A stretch of DNA of 64,000 nt from CAG-411 sp050875145 (GTDB taxonomy: Bacteria > Bacillota > Clostridia > Lachnospirales > Lachnospiraceae): contig JBNMLH010000001.1 of NCBI GenBank assembly GCA_050875145.1, positions 124,001 through 188,000 on the forward strand, in the 5' to 3' direction. Under the pieces are notes generated by a model. It was given only the letters and a program-made list of their open reading frames with translations. It ran no database searches and was not told the DNA's origin. Shown one piece after another: positions 1 through 8,752 of the stretch; the stretch's first letter is position 1, and each line of letters starts with the position of its first letter. Position numbers and translations under genes: made by a program.

Positions 1-41
1 TTTGGTGAATTTTTTTCAAAACATTTATCAAAACAAAAAAT

Positions 42-73
42 ATGTGATATAGCAATCCTTCACTATACCACAT
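42..73. terminator. Possible hairpin terminator of an off-window gene
   Basis: An 11-bp imperfect stem (42-52 with 63-73, one G-U type mismatch) encloses a 10-nt loop. A T-rich tract follows on the plus side and an A-tract lies on the other side, so it could end transcription in either direction. No gene in the window is clearly served by it. The rest of 1-257 shows no gene. Confidence 0.3.
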
Positions 74-257
74 ACTTTTCTCTTTCTTTCATTCACAAAC
101 TATCTTTACTTCCGAATCATTCCGCCTGCCCTGCAAAATAATAACAAAAGCAAACTTATTGTATCATGAAAAAAAGACTTTCTGACTTTTTCAGACAGAT
201 AACCAGTTTTTGAGATAAATAACCAGTTTGCTATCCTATTGGTTTCGGAAGATTAGC

Positions 258-286
258 TTGACGGAGCTTTTTTCTTATCATATAAT
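258..286 (+). promoter_or_regulatory. Sigma-A promoter for the DUF1858 gene
   Basis: TTGACG at 258-263 and TATAAT at 281-286 are separated by exactly 17 bp. The start codon is about 90 bp downstream. Confidence 0.8.
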
Positions 287-374
287 GGTTACGAATATTT
301 TTTTTAACAGCGGGTACATTACAAAATAGATTAAAATTTATTTTTGGAATACAACAAGAATGGAGGATTTTATT

Positions 375-575
375 ATGGCAAACATTTCAAAAGACATGTT
401 AATCAGTGAAATTTTAGAGGTAGATCAAAGAGTGGTTCCTGTATTATTAGATGCAGGTATGCATTGCCTTGGTTGCCCATCCCATCAATTTGAAAGCTTA
501 GAAGAAGCATGTGCAGTACATGGTATTGATGTAGATGAATTAATCGTTAAATTAAATGAAACAATTAGCGAATAA
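375..575 (+). CDS. DUF1858 / hybrid-cluster-associated redox disulfide protein
   Basis: This 66-residue protein has the short DUF1858 fold with a central CLGCP motif, the pair of cysteines typical of the redox-disulfide domain found fused to or beside hybrid cluster (prismane) proteins. The family is small, cytosolic and thought to be redox active; the exact reaction is unknown. The start at 375 is preferred over an in-frame ATG at 360, because that upstream ATG overlaps the GGAGG ribosome binding site at 362-366. It is a single-gene transcription unit with its own consensus promoter and a strong terminator right after the stop. No hybrid cluster gene is visible nearby. Confidence 0.88.
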   Translation: MANISKDMLISEILEVDQRVVPVLLDAGMHCLGCPSHQFESLEEACAVHGIDVDELIVKLNETISE

Positions 576-580
576 GTAAA

Positions 581-623
581 AATAAGGCTTTCACTTTAGA
601 TAACCATGGGTGAAAGCCTTATT
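581..623. terminator. Bidirectional intrinsic terminator
   Basis: Perfect 14-bp stem, 581-594 with 610-623, containing AAGGCTTTCAC and its complement. It lies between the convergent DUF1858 gene and the minus-strand gene ending at 637, so it can serve both. Confidence 0.85.
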
Positions 624-636
624 ATTATATTATATT

Positions 637-1617
637 TTATTTTACATACTCAATTTTCGAATCATCAATTGCAGGAACTGTGATTGTAACTTCCTGTCCC
701 TTATCATCTTTCCCGTCCATAACATAATAAGGTGCCATATATGTCTGTTTCTGAGCAATCGGATCACAATACAGATAACAATTTACACGATTAATTTTAA
801 CATTCCGTTTTCCTTCTGAGGAACCATCAATCTGTACTCCATCTTTATTATAAATTTTGTCAATCACTTCATCCTCATCTATTGTTGCATATGTTCCAGT
901 TATTTTTTTCACATCCTTATCAATAGATATAAAACTTCTAATATTATAATCTTTATCTATTTCAATTCTTATTCCTGGACCCACCCCATAGTATTTCATG
1001 TCTCCTTCAGGATGCTTTTTTCTATAATACACTTCATAAGTTAAAATCTCCTCTCCTTTCGCAGTTTCAATTGTTTGACACACATCCGTACTAACATACT
1101 CTAATTCCTTTTTATCAATTATTTCCGTCTCTGTAATAAATGAATCTGCTACTTTCCTGCATTTCTTTTTATCTAAACTTTTCTTCAATTCATCCATGTC
1201 TTTCTCAGAATCAGTTTCACTTGTATATGAAATAGCCCCTGATTCTTCATAATATTCCATATACCCACCATCTTTGAACTGATATACATCTACTGTATTT
1301 TCTACTTTTTGTTTCGCATATACACCTAAATCTAACTTTTCTACTATTTTATCAATCTGCTTCTTGGTATATTTATGTCCTTCTACTTTATATGCAACCA
1401 CATCTTCTCCAAAAATATCAGACTGCGAATCTGGTATATCAATAGAAGCCACACTTTCTTCAGATGCACTAACTGCCAAAGGATTTAATTTCAAAATTTC
1501 TTTTGCTTCTCTCCCATTGCTATGATAAAAACCGAAATTGTTTCTATTATACATCAACGCACTTCCACTTAATAGTATAATAAATGCAATAGCTATAATA
1601 AATATCCTTCTTTTCAT
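637..1617 (-). CDS. Membrane-anchored extracellular protein, unknown function
   Basis: This 326-residue protein starts with two basic residues followed by a hydrophobic segment (about residues 5-23), which reads as an uncleaved signal anchor. The rest is charged, rich in Lys, Asp, Glu and Ile, and should lie outside the membrane. I do not recognise a domain. The pattern of alternating strands and short helices, with repeated YxxxDGGYxEYY-like and DVxxITGTYA-like stretches, suggests a beta-rich scaffold of the kind seen in two-component accessory proteins such as YycH/YycI, but no signature supports that family. No operon partner is evident: the next gene upstream is about 95 bp away on the same strand. 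Confidence 0.7.
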   Translation of the reverse strand: MKRRIFIIAIAFIILLSGSALMYNRNNFGFYHSNGREAKEILKLNPLAVSASEESVASIDIPDSQSDIFGEDVVAYKVEGHKYTKKQIDKIVEKLDLGVYAKQKVENTVDVYQFKDGGYMEYYEESGAISYTSETDSEKDMDELKKSLDKKKCRKVADSFITETEIIDKKELEYVSTDVCQTIETAKGEEILTYEVYYRKKHPEGDMKYYGVGPGIRIEIDKDYNIRSFISIDKDVKKITGTYATIDEDEVIDKIYNKDGVQIDGSSEGKRNVKINRVNCYLYCDPIAQKQTYMAPYYVMDGKDDKGQEVTITVPAIDDSKIEYVK

Positions 1618-1711
1618 AAATCTGCTCCCTTTCCATATCTTTAGTCATATACCGATTAGAACAATAACAATTTATATTTAATTTGCTCGTTTCAATACCA
1701 TTCTAAATTTT

Positions 1712-2539
1712 CTAATATTTATATGTATACATAATATATTGAGATGAATCCTTAGAATACGCTTTAGGGTCCGAAGCTACACTTCCATACCCCCATATAC
1801 AATCATTTGCACATAATTTTGTTGTAAATACCGCAGCAGTTCTTTCAGGATGTGTAACAGAGTCCTTCCAAGGTTGTGTTTCCTTCGCAGTTGAAAAGAA
1901 TGCTTCCTTCACCGATACTCCATTCTTTAACTTTCCCGCAAACGTTTTTCCCATTGTTGGTACTAATAGTACTCTTGTTGAATAACCACACACTGCATGA
2001 ATTCCCTTTGCCAGTCGACCAACTTTTTTCAAGCCTCCATTACAAAAATTACAAGTAAAAGTAACAAGCCACTCCAAATCTTTATTTCCAAGATACATTT
2101 GGCCTTGTTTCGCATACTGTTTTTTTCCATCATAATCTAATGCAAATGCATAGTCGTCTGAACCATGTTTATTCGGTAACAAACCATGACCTGAATAAAT
2201 CATCAAATCAACATTGTCTGCATACTGATTATCCTTCCCGCCCAAAGAAGCCGCTACAAAAACATCTTTTGTTAGTGCTGTATTCATCCTTCTAAAACCT
2301 ATTTTCCATTTTTTTGCTTTTTTATTAGAAAACGCCTCTGTAATATCTTTATTTATCTGAATTGGAGATGACAAATCATTCAAATCATCCCAGTCAGAAT
2401 AGTCCCCAACAGCAGCAATTCCAATTTCACAATCATTACCATCCGAATCGGCTTTTATAACACATATATTACTTAATATACAGTAACTAAATACTATATA
2501 CCAAAAACATACATTTACTGTTTTTTTCATCTTTTGCAT
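1712..2539 (-). CDS. Secreted DUF6345-like, caspase-fold protein
   Basis: Translation from 2539 gives 275 residues with a signal peptide-like start. This ATG is chosen because GGGGAGG sits 8 nt upstream; the longer frame to 2590 has no binding site. Two motifs look catalytic: YSGHG, with His at about residue 118, and a Cys in TFTCNF at about residue 163, placed at ends of predicted strands. His-then-Cys in such strand ends is the dyad arrangement of clan CD (caspase/gingipain-like) peptidases, and the overall pattern matches DUF6345 proteins as I know them. Substrate and activity are unknown. It could be an inactive homologue. The neighbour downstream on the same strand is also extracytoplasmic. 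Confidence 0.65.
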   Translation of the reverse strand: MQKMKKTVNVCFWYIVFSYCILSNICVIKADSDGNDCEIGIAAVGDYSDWDDLNDLSSPIQINKDITEAFSNKKAKKWKIGFRRMNTALTKDVFVAASLGGKDNQYADNVDLMIYSGHGLLPNKHGSDDYAFALDYDGKKQYAKQGQMYLGNKDLEWLVTFTCNFCNGGLKKVGRLAKGIHAVCGYSTRVLLVPTMGKTFAGKLKNGVSVKEAFFSTAKETQPWKDSVTHPERTAAVFTTKLCANDCIWGYGSVASDPKAYSKDSSQYIMYTYKY

Positions 2540-2721
2540 CCTTCTTTCCTCCCCTAATCTTTTATTTTTATGCTTTTTACATTTTATCATTATTTTTATA
2601 ATATGTCAACAATAACCAGATAATGCATGCGCTATCTTTTATACAAATCACAAAAACACAATCAATCTATTTATGTAGCAAGAGCAATTTCAAATTAGTT
2701 TTACCATATAAAAAAAGAATT

Positions 2722-2764
2722 AAAAAGGAATCCGAAAGTTTTCCACTTTCAGATTCCTTTTTTT
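2722..2764 (-). terminator. Intrinsic terminator after the MerR-like gene
   Basis: A 17-bp stem with one mismatch (2722-2738 with 2746-2762) and a 7-nt loop, A-run on one side and T-run on the other. It directly abuts the stop codon at 2763. Confidence 0.8.
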
Positions 2765-3389
2765 ATTTCCACAATCTTTTTTTTGTTTTTTTCTGCTTAC
2801 TTCGCAGTAATTCATCTATCTTTCTAAAATGTGCTTCCTGCTGCTCTTCCTGCATACGGAACTGATAATCTAACTCTTTTACCACTCCATTTCTTACTTC
2901 TTCCGATACCTTCTTGGATATTTTATCTGTGTTTTGCTCTATGGCATCCGTAATTATGTTTTTCATTAAATTTTGAAACTGCTCCATTTTCTGAAGGTTA
3001 TTCATTTCTTTGTCTGTGGAAACCGGTTTAGCACCATCTTTTTCTGCTAATTTTAATTTTGTATGTACTACAATTCCAGCATGCTCCTGTTCCTGCAATT
3101 TTTCATTCAATTCTACACAAAGCTTGCTTCTAGCTTCAAAAGATAACTGTTCTACCTTTTCTAAATTGGGTAAAATAAGTTTTATTGCTTTTAGCAAAAA
3201 TCCCTGTTCCTTTAATCGCTTAATACCACTTATTTTTTTCAATTCTTCTTCTCTATAGTATCTATGCCCCATTGCATTTCTCGGAATGGTAAGATTAAGC
3301 TCGTCCTCCCAGTAGCGTAACACACGCGGCTCCACTGCTACCTTTTTGGAGGCATCGGAAATACTCAAACACAACTGTTCCATTTCCAT
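2763..3389 (-). CDS. MerR-type HTH regulator with coiled-coil tail
   Basis: The first 70 residues form a winged helix of the MerR type: SISDASKKVAVEPRVLRYWE, then GHRYYREEELKKIS. The remaining 135 residues are highly charged and predicted to be helical or coiled coil, with no cysteine cluster or drug-binding domain. This layout resembles the small MerR-like proteins of Firmicutes that act as DNA-binding or chromosome-associated factors (RacA-like architecture), rather than metal or drug sensors. The target is unknown. It stands alone, with a terminator at its stop codon. Confidence 0.8.
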   Translation of the reverse strand: MEMEQLCLSISDASKKVAVEPRVLRYWEDELNLTIPRNAMGHRYYREEELKKISGIKRLKEQGFLLKAIKLILPNLEKVEQLSFEARSKLCVELNEKLQEQEHAGIVVHTKLKLAEKDGAKPVSTDKEMNNLQKMEQFQNLMKNIITDAIEQNTDKISKKVSEEVRNGVVKELDYQFRMQEEQQEAHFRKIDELLRSKQKKTKKRLWK

Positions 3390-3533
3390 TACCTTCCTTT
3401 CCTGTCACTATTAGCATATATCCTCGCTGCCATTATTATACTTGCTTCATCGGAAAGGTTGCAACAAAAACTATCTGTCATGTTTCATCATATTTCTTTT
3501 CTACTTTTGTAGAGTAATTATAAATATACAAGA

Positions 3534-3575
3534 GAGTGCATTTCCAAAGTGCCAGGAAAATATGCCTATGCACTC
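3534..3575 (-). terminator. Hairpin downstream of ribH
   Basis: GAGTGCAT (3534-3541) pairs with ATGCACTC (3568-3575), with further partial pairing inside. Only a weak T tract follows on the minus strand, but its position 28 bp after ribH fits the end of the riboflavin operon. Confidence 0.5.
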
Positions 3576-3602
3576 GCACCCTCTAAACGCTTCCAATTTA
3601 TA

Positions 3603-4073
3603 TTACATCTGTCCCATTAAATTTACCATTTCAATAGCCGATAATGCACAATCATAACCTTTATTTCCTGCCTTTGTTCCAGCACGTTCAATTGCCTGCT
3701 CGATATTTTCGGTTGTAACAATACCAAATAATACAGGCACACCTGTCTGCAATCCCACCTGTGCGATTCCTTTTGATACTTCATTACATACATAATCGTA
3801 GTGTGATGTCGCACCTCTTATTACCGTACCTACACAAATAACCGCATCATACTTTCCTGAAGCTGCCATCTTTTGTGCTACTGCTGGAATTTCAAATGCA
3901 CCTGGTACCCAGGCAGCCGTAATGTTTTCTTCTTCTACTCCATGTCGTACTAAACCATCTACTGCACCACTAAGTAATTTACTTACTATAAACTCATTGA
4001 AACGAGATGCAATAATTCCTACCTTCATACCATCTTTTGCTACTAATTTTCCTTCTAATACATTGATTGCCAT
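3603..4073 (-). CDS. ribH: 6,7-dimethyl-8-ribityllumazine synthase
   Basis: RibH condenses 3,4-dihydroxy-2-butanone 4-phosphate with the ribityl-pyrimidinedione to make lumazine, the penultimate step of riboflavin synthesis. The 156-residue length is normal. Family marks are visible: SRFNEF near the start, PGAFEIP in the middle, the GTVIRGATSHYDYV segment with the catalytic His, and the GNKG region near the end. The start at 4073 is supported by AAAGGAG upstream and the MAINVLEGK beginning; the longer frame to 4109 is only an in-frame extension. It is the last gene of ribD-ribE-ribBA-ribH. Confidence 0.97.
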   Translation of the reverse strand: MAINVLEGKLVAKDGMKVGIIASRFNEFIVSKLLSGAVDGLVRHGVEEENITAAWVPGAFEIPAVAQKMAASGKYDAVICVGTVIRGATSHYDYVCNEVSKGIAQVGLQTGVPVLFGIVTTENIEQAIERAGTKAGNKGYDCALSAIEMVNLMGQM

Positions 4074-4132
4074 AATTATTCTCCTTTTCTTTGCTTTTTT
4101 TCTAGGCATTGCAACCTTTTTTATGCTATATT

Positions 4133-5347
4133 TTACAGGTCAATTTCCTGAAAAACATGTCCCATACGCTCTTTTTTCACACGTAAATATCCAAGATCAT
4201 ATTTTTGTGGAGCGATTTCAATTGGTACTCTCTTACTTACCTTTAATCCAAATCCATCCAATCCATATACTTTGCTTGGATTGTTCGTCAATAAATCAAG
4301 TGACTTGACACCTAAATCTCTTAAAATCTGTGCGCCTACCCAATATTCCCGAAGATCTGGAGCAAATCCTAACTGAATATTAGCATCTACGGTATCAAAT
4401 CCTTTTTCTTGTAACTCGTAGGCTTTTAGTTTATTTATAAGTCCAATTCCTCGTCCTTCCTGACGCATATATAGCAGAATGCCTCGTCCTTCTTTTTCAA
4501 TTTGTCGCATAGCCTGCGCAAGCTGCTCTCCACAATCACAACGATTTGAGCCAAATACATCACCAGTAAGGCATTCTGAATGTACGCGACACAACACATT
4601 CTCGCCATCACCAATCTCTCCCTTTACCAGTGCTACATGATGTTCCCCTGTAATATCATTCACATATCCATAAATATCAAACTGTCCATACTTGGTAGGC
4701 ATTTTTGCTTTTGCTTCTCGAACAACATGTTTTTCATGTACACGACAATAATCTTGTAAATCTTTTATCGTAATAAATTTCAAATCATACTTCTTTGCCA
4801 GTTTCCAGATTTCCGGTGTCTGCATCATAGTTCCGTCTTCTTCCATAATTTCACAGCATAAGCCACACTGCTTTAACCCTGCCAGACGACACAAATCAAC
4901 AGTAGCCTCTGTATGTCCATTTCTAGTAAGCACCCCGCCCTTTCTGGCAATCAATGGGAACATATGTCCCGGGTGTCTAAAATCTTCCGGTCTTGCATTT
5001 TCATCTACGCACTTCATTGCAGTCAAAGAACGTTCTACTGCGGAAATTCCCGTCGTTGTATCCACATGATCAATAGAAACCGTAAATGCCGTTTCATGAT
5101 TATCCGTATTATGTTTTACCATTGGTCTAAACTCTAATCGTTCTGCAAGTTCACTACACATTGGCATACAAATCAACCCTTTTGCATATTTTGCCATGAA
5201 GTTTACATTTTCTGTGGTTGCAAACTCTGCTGCACAAATCATGTCACCTTCATTTTCTCTATCTGGATCATCGGTCACCAAAATAATTTTTCCCTGACGA
5301 AGTGCCTCTAGTGCCTCGTCTACTGTATTATACTGATATTCCTGCAT
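4133..5347 (-). CDS. ribBA: Bifunctional DHBP synthase / GTP cyclohydrolase II
   Basis: The N-terminal half (about residues 1-200) is DHBP synthase, which makes the four-carbon unit from ribulose 5-phosphate. It shows DDPDRENEGD, the metal-binding acidic loop, and RPGH-type sequence RHPGHMFPL. The C-terminal half is GTP cyclohydrolase II, with the zinc-binding CLTGDVFGSNRCDCGEQL and the RQEGRGIGL catalytic segment. Both active sites look complete at 404 residues. The gene lies between ribE and ribH; an unusually long intra-operon gap of 334 bp before it holds the folded repeat at 5417-5604. Confidence 0.97.
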   Translation of the reverse strand: MQEYQYNTVDEALEALRQGKIILVTDDPDRENEGDMICAAEFATTENVNFMAKYAKGLICMPMCSELAERLEFRPMVKHNTDNHETAFTVSIDHVDTTTGISAVERSLTAMKCVDENARPEDFRHPGHMFPLIARKGGVLTRNGHTEATVDLCRLAGLKQCGLCCEIMEEDGTMMQTPEIWKLAKKYDLKFITIKDLQDYCRVHEKHVVREAKAKMPTKYGQFDIYGYVNDITGEHHVALVKGEIGDGENVLCRVHSECLTGDVFGSNRCDCGEQLAQAMRQIEKEGRGILLYMRQEGRGIGLINKLKAYELQEKGFDTVDANIQLGFAPDLREYWVGAQILRDLGVKSLDLLTNNPSKVYGLDGFGLKVSKRVPIEIAPQKYDLGYLRVKKERMGHVFQEIDL

Positions 5348-5416
5348 ATTCTCTTCCTTCTTTCTATCCTAACTTTACTCCTTTTGGTAATACAAACCTT
5401 CTAGTATATTTTATTT

Positions 5417-5604
5417 GTAACTGTTCAGAAGGTGCGAACTCATATGTGCAAATTGTACGTGAGAGCTTGCTCGTGAAGTGCAATTTGCACATATGAGTTC
5501 ATAGCTGGTAACAGCATCATGAACAAAATGACCAGCCAAAGTTTATATTTTTAGCCATTATGTATATTCTGGCATTTTGTGAATGGCACCTTCTGAATAG
5601 TTAC
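5417..5604. repeat. Folded palindromic element, copy 1 (inside rib operon)
   Basis: A 19-bp outer stem (5417-5435 with 5586-5604, one mismatch) encloses a 20-bp perfect inner hairpin (5436-5455 with 5481-5500) and a small hairpin GCTGGTAACAGC at 5504-5515, followed by TCATGAACAAAATGA. A second element at 17729-17868 has the same architecture with different arm sequences. It sits between ribE and ribBA, inside the operon, so it must be transcribed. Confidence 0.75.
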
Positions 5605-5681
5605 TTTTATTTTTACTATTCAAAATAATGCATTCACAAAATTCCAGAATAATAAAAGCGGCAATGGGTTTTCTTAAACTT

Positions 5682-6329
5682 TTATAAAAATCCATAAGTT
5701 CCAAGAAATTCTTCTGTAATCCTACTTTCTTTCTTCTCTTCTTTTCTTCCGAGCATCTTTTGTACATACTTTCCTATCACATCATTTTCCAAATTTACTA
5801 TATCCCCTTTTTGTTTCAGTGATAAAATCGTATTAGCACCCGTATGTGGAATAATTGACACAGAAAAGTCCTGCTCTGTTACTTCTGCTACCGTAAGACT
5901 GATACCATCAATTGCAATAGAACCCTTTTCTACAATGCCATCCAATATTTTCTGTGGAGCAAGAATACGATACCAAACTGCATTTCCTTCCGGTGATACC
6001 GATGCAATCTCTCCAGTCCCATCAATATGGCCAGATACTATATGACCTCCAAATCTGCCATCTGCTGCCATCGCCCGTTCCAAATTTACCTTCGAGCCTT
6101 TTTTCAACGTTCCAAGACTGCTTCGTCGTAATGTTTCTCCCATGACATCTGCACAAAAGCCATCTGTCGAAAACTTTGTTACCGTAAGACAAACACCATT
6201 TACAGCAATACTGTCTCCAATCTTTGTACCCTTTAATACTTCTTTTGCCGAAATTGCAATTTGTGTGGTTTCTCCCTGCTGTAACAACAATTTAACCGTT
6301 CCTACTTCTTCAATAATACCAGTAAACAA
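5682..6329 (-). CDS. ribE: Riboflavin synthase, alpha chain
   Basis: This enzyme dismutates two lumazines to riboflavin. The two lumazine-binding repeats are both visible: MFTGIIEEVG with VNGVCLTV in the first, and VSGHIDGTGEI with IDGISLTV in the second. Length (215) is normal, with a slightly extended charged tail (KEEKKESRITEEF). The start codon is TTG at 6329, preceded by GAGGTGATGT; no better in-frame ATG exists. It follows ribD by 16 bp and is followed by a long spacer containing a folded element. Confidence 0.96.
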   Translation of the reverse strand: MFTGIIEEVGTVKLLLQQGETTQIAISAKEVLKGTKIGDSIAVNGVCLTVTKFSTDGFCADVMGETLRRSSLGTLKKGSKVNLERAMAADGRFGGHIVSGHIDGTGEIASVSPEGNAVWYRILAPQKILDGIVEKGSIAIDGISLTVAEVTEQDFSVSIIPHTGANTILSLKQKGDIVNLENDVIGKYVQKMLGRKEEKKESRITEEFLGTYGFL

Positions 6330-6345
6330 AACATCACCTCATTTT

Positions 6346-7428
6346 CTATTTCGCTATATATTCCAATAAAATGTCCTCTTCTATTTGTTGTATCTGTTGC
6401 AATTTAAAATTTGCACTCTGCTCTGGCAAGGAAACTCCAATCCCTTCCACCGGAGTTTTGGCATCTTCACCGCCAAATATCTTTGGAGCAAGATAAACAT
6501 AAGCCTTTTGTACTAACTTTTCTCGCAAAAAACTATCATTCAATCTTCCTCCCCCTTCTAACAAAATGCTGTCTATGCCTTTTTCCCCTAATTTTTGCAT
6601 TAAAAGGTCCAAGTCTATACAACCATCCTTTTCAGGAAGTTGAAGTATCTGTACTCCCTTTTTTATAAGCTGGTCTATTTTTTCCTTTTCATTTGTACTG
6701 GTTGCAAGTATTGTTTCAATGTTGTCTGCTGTCTGTACAATCTGACAGTCCATCGGTATTCGAAGATGGGTATCACACACAATCCGTACTGGATCAATTC
6801 CACCTTGCATTCTACAGTTAAGCATTGGGTTATCCGCAAGAACCGTTCCTATTCCTACCATAATTCCTTTGTATGCATGGCGAAGCGTCTGTACGTGGTT
6901 TCGTGCGGCCTCTCCTGTAATCCACTTTGATGCTCCTGTTCTGGTCGCAATCTTTCCATCCATTGTCATCGCATATTTCATAGCAACGTAGGGACGTTTG
7001 GTCGTAATATAATGAAAAAAGATTGGATTGATTGCATCACATTCTTCCCTCATAAAATCCTCCACCACCTCAATTCCTGCATTTCTTAAAATAGCAGCAC
7101 CTTTTCCTGAAACCAACGGATTCGGATCTCTGGAACCAATTACTACTTTTGCAAGTTTATGTTCTATAATTGCTTCTGTACAAGGTGGTGTTTTTCCATA
7201 ATGACAACAAGGTTCCAATGTAACATAAATGGTTGCCCCCTCCGCAGACTCTGTCAGAGATGCCAATGCATTTCTTTCTGCATGAAGTTCTCCGCACCGC
7301 TCATGATACCCTTCTCCTATTACTTTACCAGCCTTTACAACAACCGCCCCCACCATCGGGTTAGGGCTGGTAAATCCCCTTGCTCTTTTTGCCAGTTCTA
7401 TGGCTCGCTCCATATATTTTCGTTCCAT
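6346..7428 (-). CDS. ribD: Bifunctional pyrimidine deaminase/reductase
   Basis: RibD performs the deaminase and reductase steps that follow GTP ring opening. The N-terminal deaminase domain carries HAERNAL and the zinc site TLEPCCHYGKTPPC. The C-terminal reductase domain (about residues 145-360) begins AMKYAMTMDGKIATRTG and has the LLEGGGRLN motif. The start at 7428 has a perfect AGGAGG six bases upstream; a longer frame to 7452 is only an extension. It is the first gene after the FMN riboswitch, so the whole four-gene operon should be repressed by FMN. Confidence 0.97.
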   Translation of the reverse strand: MERKYMERAIELAKRARGFTSPNPMVGAVVVKAGKVIGEGYHERCGELHAERNALASLTESAEGATIYVTLEPCCHYGKTPPCTEAIIEHKLAKVVIGSRDPNPLVSGKGAAILRNAGIEVVEDFMREECDAINPIFFHYITTKRPYVAMKYAMTMDGKIATRTGASKWITGEAARNHVQTLRHAYKGIMVGIGTVLADNPMLNCRMQGGIDPVRIVCDTHLRIPMDCQIVQTADNIETILATSTNEKEKIDQLIKKGVQILQLPEKDGCIDLDLLMQKLGEKGIDSILLEGGGRLNDSFLREKLVQKAYVYLAPKIFGGEDAKTPVEGIGVSLPEQSANFKLQQIQQIEEDILLEYIAK

Positions 7429-7464
7429 GATACACCTCCTAAAATGAAACAATAAGAATCAAAA

Positions 7465-7490
7465 AAGCCTTGGATATTCTCCAAGGCTTC
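7465..7490 (-). terminator. Riboswitch-controlled terminator before ribD
   Basis: On the minus strand GCCTTGGA pairs with TCCAAGGC around a 5-nt loop and is followed by a T run. It lies between the FMN aptamer and ribD, where an expression platform is expected. Confidence 0.85.
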
Positions 7491-7555
7491 TTATTTACTC
7501 TTTATCTACATTCTTCCGTTAATATAAAAAATCAGAAAATTGTATCTATAATTTT

Positions 7556-7668
7556 TCACTTCTCTCATCCAGACTATACTGTCGGCTTTGGAATCTCACC
7601 AAATCGTGCCTTTCGGCTTGCGGGCTATACCGCCGGTAGGGAATCACACCCTGCCTTGAAGTTTACTT
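7556..7668 (-). ncRNA. FMN riboswitch (RFN element)
   Basis: Read on the minus strand, the segment carries the canonical RFN blocks: GCAGGGTGTGATTCCC, then ACCGGCGGTATAGCCCGC, GAGCCGAAAGGC-like (here AAGCCGAAAGGC), GATTTGGTGAGATTCC, and the 3' block CCGACAGTATAGTCTGGATG. The aptamer is followed by an intrinsic terminator and ribD. FMN binding is expected to favour termination. Confidence 0.97.
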
Positions 7669-7690
7669 TATTTACTTTTCGTTTAAAGTG

Positions 7691-7719
7691 ATTATAGCTC
7701 TTTCTTTTTCTTTTGTAAA
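7691..7719 (-). promoter_or_regulatory. Promoter of the riboflavin operon
   Basis: On the minus strand TTTACA (7719-7714) and TATAAT (7696-7691) are separated by 17 bp, placing the start just upstream of the RFN element. Confidence 0.85.
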
Positions 7720-7860
7720 GAAAAAATTTTAATTTTTTCTGTTAAATTGTTTTGTTTTTCTATAAATCATACACAGAAGCAACCTTTTTGCATTTTTTTA
7801 TCAACAATTGAAACTATATAAAAATGTACTTTTCAACATTTTTCCATCCTTTTTCACTTC

Positions 7861-7889
7861 TTGCACTTTTAGATTTTTATTGCTATAAT
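7861..7889 (+). promoter_or_regulatory. Promoter of the PlsC-like gene
   Basis: TTGCAC (7861-7866), 17 bp, TATAAT (7884-7889). The predicted start lies just before a GGGGtCAA...TTGCCCC hairpin in the leader (about 7897-7920). Confidence 0.7.
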
Positions 7890-7967
7890 ATGATGCTGGG
7901 GTCAACGTCACTTTGCCCCTTTGATCTTGGTATCATAATATGATTATTTCTAAAGGAGCGAAATTTT

Positions 7968-8687
7968 ATGTTAAGATTCTGTTTTGTCATCTTAATTTCG
8001 ATTCCATATATTCTTTTTTATATAGGAAAAGCTGTTTATATTGAACATCATCCCGAAGATTATACTGAAAAAGACCGCTATCATATTGCAATCAGTTGTA
8101 TCCGTATTATGCAACGACATGGTAGAATCCGTACGAAAGCATACGGAACGGAACATTTACCTGCTACTGGCGGCTATGTAATGTTTGCCAACCATCAGGG
8201 AAAATATGATGCTCTTGGTATTATGACTTCTCATCATAAACCATGTACGGTCGTTATTGATGAACAACGTTCCCATTTACCAATCGCAGACCAATTTATT
8301 ACACTCATTCAGGGAACACGTCTGGACAAATCCACTGCAAGAACACAAGTAAAAGGAATTTTAAATGTTATCTCTGAGGTATCAGAAGGACGCCGCTACA
8401 TTATCTTTCCAGAAGGTGGCTACTATCATAATCGTAATAAAGTACATGAATTTTCTCCCGGTTCTTTTCAGTGTGCAATTAAATCAAAAAGCCCGATTGT
8501 TCCAGTAGCTCTGATTGATTCTTACAAACCTTTTGAGCTAAATTCTTTACGCTCTGTTACTACACAAGTACATTTTCTTCCTCCTATTTATTATGAAGAA
8601 TATAAGGATATGAGCACCAAAGAAGTCGCTGTGCTCACTCGAAAAAAAATAGTAGATGCCATTGAAAATGCACACAAGACCAATTAA
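7968..8687 (+). CDS. 1-acyl-sn-glycerol-3-phosphate acyltransferase-like
   Basis: This 239-residue protein belongs to the PlsC family, which transfers a fatty acyl group to lysophosphatidic acid at the inner face of the membrane. It begins with a hydrophobic helix (about residues 3-20). The HX4D catalytic motif is present as NHQGKYD, and the second block FPEGGYYH corresponds to the FPEG motif. AAAGGAG lies seven bases before the ATG. It is a single-gene unit with its own promoter. The exact acceptor is not certain, so no symbol is given. Confidence 0.88.
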   Translation: MLRFCFVILISIPYILFYIGKAVYIEHHPEDYTEKDRYHIAISCIRIMQRHGRIRTKAYGTEHLPATGGYVMFANHQGKYDALGIMTSHHKPCTVVIDEQRSHLPIADQFITLIQGTRLDKSTARTQVKGILNVISEVSEGRRYIIFPEGGYYHNRNKVHEFSPGSFQCAIKSKSPIVPVALIDSYKPFELNSLRSVTTQVHFLPPIYYEEYKDMSTKEVAVLTRKKIVDAIENAHKTN

Positions 8688-8752
8688 GGCTGTGTGCATA
8701 TTTTATAGTTACGTCACAATATAAAAATATTTTGTATTATACAACTACACCA

